From Macrocystis pyrifera (taxonomy: Eukaryota; Sar; Phaeophyceae; Laminariales; Laminariaceae), in the NCBI GenBank assembly GCA_031763025.1, contig JASSKH010000014.1, positions 10,344,563 through 10,408,562 of the forward strand: a DNA stretch of 64,000 bases. The letters run 5' to 3'. The notes beneath the pieces are model-generated. The model had not been told where the DNA came from, ran no database searches, and saw only the letters and a list, made by a program, of their open reading frames with translations. The position numbers and the translations under genes were made by a program. Positions within the stretch are counted from its first letter, which is position 1. Each line of letters begins with the position of its first letter. Positions 52,716-62,409 of this stretch are shown here, in pieces.

Positions 52716-53037
52716 ACGAGTTCTTAGTCTTACTCTGTTGACGACGACTAGCGGTGTTTTCATTCTCTACCCTTTTTTTTTCCAGCTCGTTCTTTTCAAG
52801 TGTCTGCCAGATCCCCTGCGTTTTCAAGTGTCTGCCAGATCCCCTGCGGGGGGGGCACGATGGTTTGTTTCTGATATATATTTTGCTTGTTTCTTTTTCT
52901 CTTTTGAATTGTCTTCTTGTTTGTTTTTTTTTTGTTTCGTTTCGTTTCTCTAGGTCATGGAATGTGTATGTCGTGCCTGCCGTATGCAGTATAGTGACAT
53001 GGCACTGCAGTGCATAACGTAGTATCTCCGTGACGTC
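52716..53037 (+). mobile_element. 5'-truncated LINE-B 3' UTR nested in the hAT-like element
   Basis: Begins near TTCTTAGTCTTACTCTGTTGA and continues CAAGTGTCTGCCAGATCCCC (partly duplicated at 52797-52847), CTCTAGGTCATGGAATGTG and AACGTAGTATCTCCGTGACG, as in LINE-B copy 2. Confidence 0.75.
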
Positions 53038-53201
53038 GCTGGTGCCACTCGAGGAGTGCGGTAAGCGATAATCGCCGTTAAAGAAGCGCAATCACTGCAA
53101 TAGTCTTCTATTATAGGTACTTCTGGTGAATTAAAGACTATTGCAGTTATTGCCCTTCTGTAACGGCGGTTATCGCTGATCGCACTCTCAAGTGGCACCA
53201 G
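53038..53201. mobile_element. 164-bp inverted-repeat element (MITE-like)
   Basis: The left arm GCTGGTGCCACTCGAGGAGT..AATCGCCGTTA and right arm TAACGGCGGTTATCGCTGAT..AGTGGCACCAGC pair over most of their ~75-base length, including ACTGCAATAGTCTT/AAGACTATTGCAGT. No coding capacity. Confidence 0.8.
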
Positions 53202-53969
53202 CAATGGAGAATACTGCTGCAGCGTAGACTGCGATTTGATCTCCGGCGCGCAAAACTACGAGTACCAGGGTAATCGGTCCTCTGGTACCCGCTCGTTTAA
53301 TGGCGTGTACCCGCTATACCCGCCGGGTACCAGTTACCCGGGTCGGGTAATGGCTCTGTTTGTGCTGGATGCTCGTTTGTGGCGGGTACCCGGCGGGGTG
53401 CAGCTCTAGTAGCAAGGCACCAGACCAACTACTCGCGGCACCGACAGCTGCAGCCAGTTCGAATGTGACCTTTTAAAGCGCTTTGATCCTCCGTGATTTT
53501 GTTGTTAATTTCTCTAGTTTTCTCTAGTTTTCTTTGTTTTTTGCCATGAGAAATTTATCTTGGTTCGTGGATGGATGGGTCGCCTGCTTCCGTCGTTGGA
53601 TTATCTGACCCATCCTCCCGGGGGTGTAGCATGATTGACAAAAGCAGGTAGAAGACGGCAGACTGATTTGAAAAGTACCAGACCGACTATTTGTACCACG
53701 AATTGCTGCGGTTGCCTGGAAGGTGTTTTTTATGTTTCGGTTTGACCATTGTTCTCATTCTGTTTATATCTGGTGGTTTCGTACACTTGTCCGCCGTCGG
53801 GGGGGGCACGACACTTTTATCCTTTTCATCTTTTTTTCTTTCGAGTTTTTTATTTTTTTCTTTCGTTTTCTCTCGTTCAAAAAAATTATGATCTGCCTGT
53901 CGTATCCAGTACCACATGACATTGCACTGTCTACTCTGCTTAACAATGTAGCTGCTGTGTTGTTTTTTT

Positions 53970-54754
53970 TCACATTAAACCGTTCTTTCTACCCGTCGAT
54001 ATCCGGTACAACCAGTGTCCGTGCCGATTCTTCAATCATAGAGAGATACAAGTTCTTTGGTCACAAAGCTACGCCACAGGTTTTATATATATGTACTATT
54101 TTTTTTTCTTGTTTCTTTTTCTCTTTTGAATTGTCTTCTTTGTTTTTGTTTTTTCTCCTTGTTTCGTTTCTCTAGGTATTGCGTAGGCTATTAATGCATT
54201 CCGGTGTGTTATCTCTGTGTCGTAGTCAGTGACCACAGAGCTCGTATCTTTCTAGGGTGAAGAATCAGCACGGACACTGGGCTTGCTGGATGTCGACGAG
54301 TAGAAGAACAGTTTAATGTAAAGAACACAAACACACACAGGTCATGGAATGTGTATGTCGTGCCTGTCGTACGCAGTATGATGACATGGCATTGCATTGC
54401 ATACGTGGCAACGTAGTATCTCTGTGGCGTAGCTTTGTGACCACAGAACTTGTATCTCTCTTGGATTGAAGAATCGGCACGGACACTGGTTGTGCTGGAT
54501 GTCGACGGTTAGAAACAACGGTTTAATGTGAAGAAAATAACAACAACAGAGATACTACGTTACCACGTATGCAATGCAATGCCATGTCATCATACTGCGT
54601 ACGGTATGCACGACACACCCAGATTCCATGACCTAGAGAAACGAAACGAAACAAAGAGAAAAAAACAAAAACAAAGAAGACAATTCGAAAGAAGAGAAAA
54701 ACAAGCAAGAATATATATATATAAGAAACAAAGCATCGTGCTCCCCCCGTACCA
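53970..54754. repeat. Cluster of LINE-B 3' ends in both orientations
   Basis: Minus: 53970-54080 (ACATTAAACCGTTCTTTCTA). Plus: 54085-54338, ending ACACAAACACACAC. Plus: 54339-54543, ending GAAGAAAATAACAACAAC. Minus: 54549-54754. The last two face each other so that GGTCATGGAATGTGTATGTC at 54341 pairs with its complement near 54635, giving a ~310-bp imperfect palindrome. Confidence 0.75.
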
Positions 54755-55080
54755 GCGTCCCCGGTGGCTTGGTAGGTGGTCTGCGTACCTGTCAAGATCA
54801 ATTTCGCGGGTTCAAGTCTCACCGAGTGCATGCTCATAGGGACTTTTTCTTGCATAAAAAATTGATAAGCGGAAAGCGCGAAAGCGTGAGTTGGCTACAT
54901 TCAATGAAAATCGATGAGCAGTGGGAATGCTGAACCCTATGCGCGAAAAAAAATAAAGGCACGTACCGGGGGGGAGAACGGACGACACCTGTGACCACGG
55001 CTTGTCCAGAAGATGGTCGAGGGTAAAACCTCCTACGAGTGGGCTGGAAAGTAAAAGTGACAAGAAAAAAAAAAGAAAAG
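54755..55080 (+). mobile_element. tRNA-derived SINE, copy 4 (reference copy)
   Basis: Starts GCGTCCCCGGTGGCTTGGTA (A-box-like TGGCTTGGTAGG), then GCGGGTTCAAGTCTCACC (B box in a T-arm). GGGAC followed by TTTTT can pair with the 5' GTCCC. The body CACGGCTTGTCCAGAAGA leads to CTGGAAAGTAAAAGTGACAA and an A-rich tail. It interrupts a minus-oriented LINE-B 3' UTR, which resumes at about 55080 (GATCTGGCAGGCACTTG). Confidence 0.85.
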
Positions 55081-55248
55081 GATCTGGCAGGCACTTGAAA
55101 AGAACTAACTGGGAAAAAAGAAAGTGTGTACGTTCTTCACATTGAACCGTTCTTGCTACCCGTCGACATCCAGCACAACCAGTGTCCGTGCCGATTCTTC
55201 AGTCCTAGAAGAGATACAAGTTCTGTGGTCACAAAGCTACGCCACAGA
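55081..55248 (-). repeat. LINE-B 3' end fragment, minus strand
   Basis: GATCTGGCAGGCACTTGAAA and, after a junction, TTCACATTGAACCGTTCTTG to GCTACGCCACAGAG. It directly abuts the ORF part of LINE-B copy 5. Confidence 0.75.
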
Positions 55249-55256
55249 GAGTCCGA

Positions 55257-55853
55257 ATGCTGAAGGCCGAGGTGATTGAGACCCTGCTCGACGGGTGTGT
55301 GACGTGGACCCTCAGAGCGGAACACTTTGCCAAGCTTCGAACGGCTCACCACCAAGTCCTGTTGCGAGTCATTGGCTTCCAACGCCGACTTCGTACTGAC
55401 CATGCCACCCTCTCGTACGCGAAGGCCCTCAAGATGACACGTTGCGAGAGCATCGAAACGACCATCCGCAAACGGCGTCTCTTCTTCGCGGGGGGGGTGG
55501 CACGGCAAAGCAAGGATCGATTACCCAGCCGGGTGATGTTCGGGACGATTGCTGGTGGGGAGAACCCGAGACCTGGCGGACAGGTTAAGACTTGGCATAG
55601 ATGCATAGTCGAAGACCTTAGGGAGTTCCGCGCCACCGAAGGGTCAACGGAACTTGCTCCCTTGGTGTTTGGAGTTGAGACCGCACTGTGGCCCACTGCT
55701 GCAAAAAAGGCGGGGAAGTGGTACCGGGGGATCCTGGAAGCAGCCGAACGGTTCATGGTGAGGTGGCACGAGGATGAGGCTGAGCTGAGCAGGCAGCGCC
55801 GCGCATCCGCCGTGGGTGGTGTCCAAGGGAATGGAGGGAGGAGGGGCAACTAG
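55257..55853 (+). pseudogene. LINE-B ORF2 C-terminal domain
   Basis: A clean 198-codon frame: MLKAEVIETLLDGCVTWTL, RVIGFQRRLRTDHATLSYAK, CESIETTIRKRRLFFAGG, MFGTIAGGENPRPGG, TWHRCIVEDLREF, WPTAAKKAGKWYRGILEAAE and a Gly/Arg-rich end. It corresponds to the C-terminal part of copy 2 but is free of the G-run frameshift. The YADD-containing RT is missing (5' truncation), so there is no activity. Confidence 0.85.
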
Positions 55854-56515
55854 AGGAGTAGCAGAAAACCCGACCAAGGGAATGCGGAGAGGGGGGGGAA
55901 GAGGAGTAGCAGGGAAACTGCAGTGGACGAAAGTAGGAAGGATATGGCAGACAGGGTAGCCAGGTACCGGGCAGACTAAGAAGTAGAGCATGCCTATACT
56001 ACTCGTACCACCAACTGGTGCAGCTGGTTCGAACGTGGTCTTCCTTTGTCTTCCTGTTGTTTTTGTTTATTTTCTTTTCATTTTATTGCCTTCTTTGCGG
56101 TGACCCTACGTGATTTTCATTTCTCTTCCTTTCTCCGATTGATAAGCCTTATTGAAGGAGTCGTGTGGCGTGGGTGGATGACGAGCCTGCTCTGCTTGTT
56201 TCGTACTGTCTGACGCCGAGGGGCCGGGCATAGTTGACGAACGCTGGACGATGGTGGCAGACAGGGTAGCAAGGTACCAGGCGGGCCAGCAGGGAGACCC
56301 TGGCTGTGCTACTCGTACCATAAACTGCTGCCGCTACCTGGAGCATGCCTTGTGCTTGTTTGGTTTGACTGTTATTTGTACCTTGGTTCTTAGTCTTACT
56401 CTGTTGACGACTAGTGGTGTTTTCTTCTTTCTTTCTTATTTTTTCCAGCTCGTTCTTTTCAAGTGTCTGCCACGTCCCCTACGGGGGGGTACGATGGTTT
56501 GTTGCTATACTGAAG

Positions 56516-57803
56516 TATATACCAAGGGTGTGTTCGGTACGGTACTACCGAGGCCTACCGGCGGTAAAATACCGCCGGTATACCTGTACCGAGAGGATTC
56601 GGTACGTTCGGTCTGGAGTTCTATACCGTACCGACAATTTCGGTACGTTCGGTCTGGAGTTCTATACCCTACCGAACATTTCGGTACGTTCGGCACGATG
56701 TCCGTACCCTTACCGGCGGTATCGGTATGATACACCGTACCGATACCGAGAAGCTCGGTATGTTCGGTACGATGCCCATACCGGTACCGAGAATTTCGGT
56801 ACGTTCGGTACCATGTCCATACCCTTACCGAGAACCTCGGTACGTTCGGTACCATGTCCATATCGTACCGGCGGTATCGGTATGACACAACGTACCGATA
56901 CCGAGCTTATACCCTACCGAGAGTACCGATCTGACACAACGTACCGATACCGAGCTTATACCCTACCGAGAGTACCGATCTCGGGCTAATCGGGAAGTTA
57001 GGCTCGGGACAACCCGGTGCCGGTACAGTACCGCCACACACATAGCACGCAGCAGCACAGCAGCGTACCCTGCCTCATCGGTACAGCGGCCCTCATGAGC
57101 TCCACAACACCCCCCCCCAGCAACAACGACAATGTTATGAGTTTTTTCTCTCGTTGTCGTGTCTTGCCGGTGGATAGCGCGCAAGCGTGTGTACACAGTG
57201 GGAAAGAGGTGGCTGGAACTCTTCTCGCAATAAAAATTTCAGTCAGTACCGCCGGAGGATGGGAGTGGGGGCCTCAGGGAGAGGAGCCTTCTGTGTGACC
57301 ACGGTTTAGACGTTCAGGCAAGACAAATAATACCCGGTGTGGTAAGGCGCCCATCGAACTCTGGAAATGAATGTGATGACAAAACAAAAAAAAAAAAAAA
57401 AAACTGTCGCAGACACACACATTCTTGATGGGCAATACCATGGTACTGCTGTGGAGCGACGCTCGGTTTGACAAATACCGCTGGTATCTGCGGTACGGTA
57501 CCGGTATGGAGGTCTATACCGTACCGAGAATTTCGGTACGTTCGGTCTGGAGTTCTATACCCTATCGAAAACTTCGGTACGTTCGGCACGATGTCCGTAC
57601 CCTTACCGGCGGTATCGGTATGATACACCGTACCGCTACCGAGAAGCTCGGTATGTTCGGTACGATGCCCATACCGGTACCGAGAATTTCGGTACGTTCG
57701 GTACCATGTCCATACCCTTACCGAGAATTTCGGTACGTTCGGTACCATGTCCATACCGGTACCGAGCGTACCCGTACCGTACCGAACACACCCTTGGTAT
57801 ATA
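56516..57803. mobile_element. 1.29-kb element with 30-bp perfect TIR and CGGTACG-rich arms
   Basis: The first 30 bases (TATATACCAAGGGTGTG, then TTCGGTACGGTAC) are the exact reverse complement of the last 30. Inside, two ~240-bp direct repeats (about 56620-56880 and 57515-57770) consist of short CGGTACGTTCGGTA-type palindromic words. A unique ~450-bp middle (57000-57470) has no transposase. The surrounding LINE-B sequence continues on both sides. A TA or TATA duplication is likely but overlaps the TIR ends. Confidence 0.8.
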
Positions 57804-57956
57804 CATATACCAGGTATATTTTAGTTTCTTTTTTTGTTTCTTTTCTCTTTCGAATTGTCTTTGTTTTTGTTTTTGTTTTTTCTCTTTGTTTCGTTTTTGT
57901 TTCTCTAGGTCATGGAATGTGTATGTCGTGCCTGTCGTACGCAGTATGATGACATG

Positions 57957-57961
<5 letters not shown>

Positions 57962-57988
<27 letters not shown>

Positions 57989-58215
57989 TTCTTCACATTA
58001 AACCGTTCTTTCTACGCGTCGACATCCAGCACAACCAGTGTCCGTGCCGATTCTTCAAACCTATTCATACGTGGCAATGTAGTATCTCTGTGGCGTAGCT
58101 TTTTGACCACAGAACTTGTATCTCTCTAGGTTTGAAGAATCGGCATGGACACTGGTTGTGCTGGATGTCGACGCGTAGAAGAACGGTTTAATGTGAAGAA
58201 AACAACAACAACAAC
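57962..58215. repeat. Inverted LINE-B 3' ends with (TTG)n and (CAA)n tails
   Basis: (TTG)n then TTCTTCACATTAAACCG..CCGTGCCGATTCTTC on the left pairs with GAAGAATCGGCATGGACA..CGGTTTAATGTGAAGAA and (CAA)n on the right, forming a hairpin with ~95-base arms. The tails suggest that LINE-B ends in a CAA repeat rather than poly-A. Confidence 0.8.
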
Positions 58216-58874
58216 AACAACAACAGAGATACCACGCAGTAAGCACAGCAGCAGTAGTGGACAATGCAATGCCATGTCATAATACAGGATACGACAGGCA
58301 CTACATACGCATTCTGACATAGAGAAACAAAAGGAATCAAAGAACAAACAAAAACAGGGCATTTAAACATACCTTATACACTACTTTCGAATCTACACAA
58401 AAAAAAGCCATATCAAATAAAAGCTAGGCATCAAAACAGCAGCAGCAATAACAGCAGTAGTAGCAACTCATCCCCGGAAGAATTACTCACATTTAGAACC
58501 ATACCATACTAAAAACTCACCAACACTCAATCAATATATAAATATTTGTGAAATGAAAACGCTTCGACATGTTGCAAAGTCACATCATGCTCCCTTGTTC
58601 GGGTTATACATATAGTATCAGTGCGCAGAATGATTATTTAAAATTGTGCCGTTGACCCGCCGGGCAGCATCCAGGGGAGCCACTGCCCAGGGGAGCCACT
58701 GGCCTACATCTTTGACAAGGAATTACATATAGAATACGCGCGTTCGGTTTATTACAACACTTGTAAAATTCGGTAAATAAATATGGAATATAGACGAGAC
58801 GTACCACGCAGCTTGCAAAGTTGAGTATCAATTATTTAATCAGTCGAACTCACTGCTGACGTCTTTCATAAATT
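58216..58874. other. No gene recognised
   Basis: The first ~130 bases resemble a diverged minus-strand LINE-B 3' UTR. The rest is AT-rich and shows nothing. Confidence 0.45.
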
Positions 58875-59855
58875 AATAAAAAAGTGGCGCCTAGGGGAGG
58901 CGAAAAAAAAAAGAGACGGAAATTGCTTGCGCAGGCATTCTCCATACGGGTCGCTCATGTTTTCGAGTTTTGTTTCCTTGTAGCTGGTGCCTGTATCTGC
59001 TCTCTGCTGCGACGCCACCACGAGCGCTATAGCTGGAAACTCGCCGGGAAAATAGCCACATTCGAAAGATCTTGTGTAGAGCCACATCATAGGTGTTTAA
59101 GTCACCTCAATTTGTTGGAGCATGTGGGATATTTATTGAAGACCTCAGCCATCCACGACGCCGAATGATACGTACGTGCCATTCTGGGCAATAATGTAAC
59201 GACCGTTTAGTCTTCATATTTATGTCCCAACGGTCCCTACCATTCCGCCACGCTCTTCCCAAAGCCCCTGCCGGCCCCGTCTCTTCTCGCCAAACGACGT
59301 CCGGATTTGGGGTAATAGGTACTCTCTTTACGACAATAACAACACACGCTGCAATAGCAGCAGCAATGACATGGCTATGGCTAGTCCCTGTGATCGCACG
59401 AGTTCCAACAGATGCATATGCCTGCTGTCGGGGTGTCGAGGTGGCTCTGCCTCTAGTTTAATTTATACTTTCTGGATTTTTTGGTTCTCGCTCGCAACCG
59501 CTTGTCAAGCTTGCCATCGCACTCTTCTTCCTCTACTGCTGCTACTGTGATGTGCGTCTCCAGTCTCGAGGTTGTCCGGTGGCATCACACGATTGGGCGG
59601 CGTGCTTGCTGCGCGGTCGTCAGACAGATGCTCTTACTCCAGGGAGAGCTTTCCATCTGCCGTGAGGCGCCTTTGCTGCAGCAGGCATTGCTGTGCCGTG
59701 CGGCGATCGGCGGCGGAGTCAACAAGCTATGTTCATCAAGTCATCATCCAATCAGCGTACGAATTTTGTCACAATTTGGTTGGTTTTCGTGTGTGTGATT
59801 GACCTACGTCACGAGTTTGCAGGCCCCAACATTGTGAAATTACCTCTAACGAAGA
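58875..59855 (+). repeat. ~0.98-kb dispersed repeat, copy 2
   Basis: The same segment as 37893-38875, including the purine-rich start GGGGAGGCGAAAAAAAAAA and the end CTACGTCACGA..TTGTGAAATTACCTC. Frames are interrupted differently in the two copies. Confidence 0.8.
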
Positions 59856-59889
59856 CAAATCGAAAAAAAAAGAAAATATTTAAGACTCA

Positions 59890-60320
59890 ACTATATACAG
59901 ACTCAACTGCTGTCGTGCCCCCCCCCGCAGGGGATGTGGCAGATACTTGAAAATAAAGAGCTGAAGAAAAAGGAAAAATAAGAAAAACACCACCACTTGT
60001 CGTAAACGGAGTAAAACGAAGAACCAAGGGGAAATAACAGGCAGACCAAACACAAAGCATCCTCCAGGTAGCGGCAGCAGTTTGTGGTACGAGTAGCATA
60101 ATAACCAAGTTCTCCCTGCTAGTCCGCCTGGTACCTTGCCACCCTGTCTGCCGTCCTGCGTTCGTCAACTATGCCCGGCCCCTTGGCGTCAGACAATTCG
60201 AAACAAGCAAAGCAGGACCGTCGTCCGCCCACGCCACACGACTCCTTCAACTGCTTACCAATCGAAGAAAGGAAGAGAAAGAAACAAAATCAAAATCACA
60301 GAGGATCAGCGCGAGAAATG
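59890..60320 (-). repeat. LINE-B 3' UTR fragment, minus strand
   Basis: The reverse complement of copy 5's UTR at 56120-56480, including GGGCCGGGCATAGTTGACGA and CTGCCGCTACCTGGAGGATG. No MITE at the TA site. Confidence 0.8.
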
Positions 60321-60386
60321 AAAATAGGATCTCTCATGTCGCAGTTTCGCGACCACAGAGTTTGCATCTCTCCAAGATTGTAAAAT

Positions 60387-60928
60387 CGGCACGGGCACTA
60401 CTTGTGCTGGATGTCGAGAGGTGGAAATAATTTTTGTGTAGAGCACAACACACAACGAAAATAACAACACACACGTTCGATAGGACAAGCGCATGCACAC
60501 GCCAGTAACGCATCAAGATCAATTTCGTGAGTTCGAGTCTCACCGAGTGCATGCTCGTAGGGACTTTTTCTTGCGTAAAATTGATTAGCGGAAAGCGCGA
60601 GAGCGTGAGTTAGCTGTACATTCGATGAAAGTCGACGAGCAGTGGGAATGCTGAACTCGGCACGGGCACTACTTGTGCTGGATGTCGAGAGGTGGAAATA
60701 ATTTTTGTGTAGAGCACAACACACAACGAAAATAACAACACACACGTTCGATAGGACAAGCGCATGCACACGCCAGTAACGCATCAAGATCAATTTCGTG
60801 AGTTCGAGTCTCACCGAGTGCATGCTCGTAGGGACTTTTTCTTGCGTAAAATTGATTAGCGGAAAGCGCGAGAGCGTGAGTTAGCTGTACATTCGATGAA
60901 AGTCGACGAGCAGTGGGAATGCTGAACT
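60387..60928 (+). repeat. Near-exact 271-bp tandem duplication
   Basis: 60387-60657 and 60658-60928 read the same from CGGCACGGGCACTACTTGTG to GGAATGCTGAACT. Each unit joins a LINE-B 3' end to the front part of a SINE. The near-identity implies a recent event, or an assembly artefact. Confidence 0.85.
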
Positions 60929-61062
60929 CTATGCGTGATAAAAACTAAAGGCACGTACCGGGTGGGAGAAGGGACGACACCTGTGACCACGGCTTGTCCA
61001 GAAGATCGTCGAGGGTAAAACCACCTTTACGAGTGGGCTGGAAAGTAAAAAGTGATGATGAA
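60782..61062 (+). mobile_element. tRNA-derived SINE, copies 5 and 6 (5' truncated)
   Basis: Starts inside the head at CATCAAGATCAATTTCGTG, keeps GAGTTCGAGTCTCACC (B box) and the full body, and ends CTGGAAAGTAAAAAGTGATG with an AT repeat. A second truncated copy of its first part is at 60511-60657 through the tandem duplication. Confidence 0.75.
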
Positions 61063-61305
61063 AATATATATATATATTTATATATATGCATCAAAAGAAC
61101 GAAAGACAAAGAAAACACGAACACAAAATGCGAAGGCAACCGTTTGTAGATGCACAGGAAAACACAAGACATGACGCACAAAGAAGAAGCGAACACAGGA
61201 GTAGAGAATACCCCGAAAAAAAGAACGTTTGAAAAACACGTCACACAATGAAACGCAACGTCAAAAGACCACTGAGTACTATATATATATATATATATTT
61301 TGTTT

Positions 61306-61672
61306 TTTGTTTTCAATCACTTTTTTACTTTCCAGCCCACTCGTAGGAGGTTTTACCCTCGACGATCTTCTGGACAAGCCGTGGTCACAGGTGTCGTCCC
61401 TTCTCCCCCCCGGTACGTGCTTTAGTGTTTATCGCGCATAGGGTTCAGAATTCCCACTGCTCGTCGATTTTCATCGAATGTACAGCTAACTCACGCTCTC
61501 GCGCTTTATGCTAATCAATTTTATGCAAGAAAAAGTCCCTACGAGCATGCACTCGGTGAGGCACGAACTCACGAAATTGATCTGGACAGGCTCGACCACT
61601 CACGAATATGCACACCCCACGATACACACTGACAGGCTTGCGGACCACCTACCAAGCCACCGGGGACGCCGG
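61306..61672 (-). mobile_element. tRNA-derived SINE, copy 7, with a 45-bp insertion in the head
   Basis: The minus-strand copy faces copy 6 tail to tail. Between the B box and the A-box region lies an extra ~45 bases (61593-61637) bounded by ACAGGCTCG/ACAGGCTTG. A phrase TATGCACACCCCACGA inside the insertion recurs just outside the SINE at 61675. Confidence 0.75.
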
Positions 61673-61748
61673 TTATATGCACACCCCACGAGTACACACG
61701 CTCTTGAGAATGAATAGTTGGCACTGGTCGTGCTAGAGTCAACCCCCA

Positions 61749-62174
61749 AACAGGATATTTTCGGACTTCAGGATGAAAGATTACTTTAGGATGAAATGCG
61801 AAAAAAAATGGAAATTTCTCAAAAGATACCAAGGAAGCCAACTTTTCTATTTTCGTTTCTGGGGTGGGTAGATATCACCACAAGGCACCACATCACGGTT
61901 TTTTTTGGGTCCTAGGACCCAGCGTCACCGTTCACTGTCGCATACGGGTTTCCGCCGTTCTCGGCGCGGGTAAGAATTCGATTTTTCGGTGAGAGGCGAT
62001 GCGAGATCGTATGACACCAAAAATTCGCGAGGTGGTGCTTTGTGGTGACTTCTATACCCACCCTAAAAAAGGAAAACAAAAAAATGTTTCCTTGGTATCT
62101 TTTCATCGATTTCTATATTTTTTCGTTTCATCCTGAAGTAATCTTTCATCCTTAAGTCCGAAAAATATCCTGTT
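61749..62174. mobile_element. 426-bp element with ~140-bp terminal inverted repeats
   Basis: The left end AACAGGATATTTTCGGACTT and its complement at the right, with AGGATGAAAGATTACTTTAG, AAAAGATACCAAGGAA and GGGTGGGTAGA also paired. A ~130-base centre contains a GGGTCCTAGGACCC palindrome. No coding frame. The right end abuts a LINE-A fragment. Confidence 0.75.
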
Positions 62175-62203
62175 CCCAGGAACCTTCTGGTATCAACGTC
62201 CGA

Positions 62204-62409
62204 CTCGCCCAACAGACAAATACGAAGACTGACGAAACGCCGAGAGTTCGACAGGCAGCGTATTTTTGTGTCCGATGAAAAGTGTCGTAAACGCGTAGTC
62301 GCCAGGGTCGTTACTACTCTCAACCAGCTTATCCAGCGCCGTAACACGTCTGGCATGGTTGAGTTTTTCACTACGGCTATTACTGATGCGGTCAAAAAAG
62401 AAGTACCAA
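62204..62409 (+). pseudogene. LINE-A linker fragment, second copy
   Basis: KCRKRVVARVV, NTSGMVEFFT and DAVKKEVP match the minus-strand LINE-A linker at 4230-4020, including the upstream CAACAGACAAATACG sequence. It breaks off at 62409. Confidence 0.8.

Larger units (their letters stand above)
52611..53408 (+). mobile_element. hAT-like non-autonomous element with 8-bp target duplication
   Basis: Ends TAGAGCTGCAC...GTGCAGCTCTA are inverted repeats. The preceding 8 bases GCAGCAAG (52603-52610) and the following GTAGCAAG (53409-53416) match the single GTAGCAAG of intact LINE-B UTRs, apart from one change, so the target duplication is 8 bp as in hAT elements. Subterminal regions are rich in GGGTACCCG words. 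A LINE-B fragment and a further inverted-repeat element are nested inside. No transposase. Confidence 0.7.
51769..53990 (+). mobile_element. LINE-B copy 4: decayed RT C-terminus and 3' UTR, interrupted
   Basis: It starts at the GGCGGCATTATCCACGAAAA block that copy 3 carries inverted at 51477-51496, then CLKRFGPELYDGTATPPSL, with many frameshifts to 52600. A hAT-like element (52611-53408) then splits the 3' UTR, which resumes at 53409 (GTAGCAAGGCACCAGACC) and continues to about 53970. Confidence 0.75.
55249..57961 (+). mobile_element. LINE-B copy 5: RT C-terminus and 3' UTR, split by a TIR element
   Basis: Coding part 55257-55853. The 3' UTR runs to 56515, is interrupted by the 1.29-kb TIR element (56516-57803), and resumes to 57961 (GTCATGGAATGTGTATGTCG). 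Very similar to copy 2 but without the MITE at 56412-56413. Confidence 0.85.

Noticed and set aside
56414..56989. Tyr/Arg-rich frames (and minus-strand counterparts) in 56.4-57.9 kb
   Set aside because: Produced by CGGTAC/GTACCG repeats inside the TIR element; open in several frames on both strands.
57962..58215. LINE 5' inversion by twin priming
   Set aside because: The two inverted arms contain the same 3' terminal part of the element, whereas twin priming would place different, non-overlapping parts in opposite orientations.
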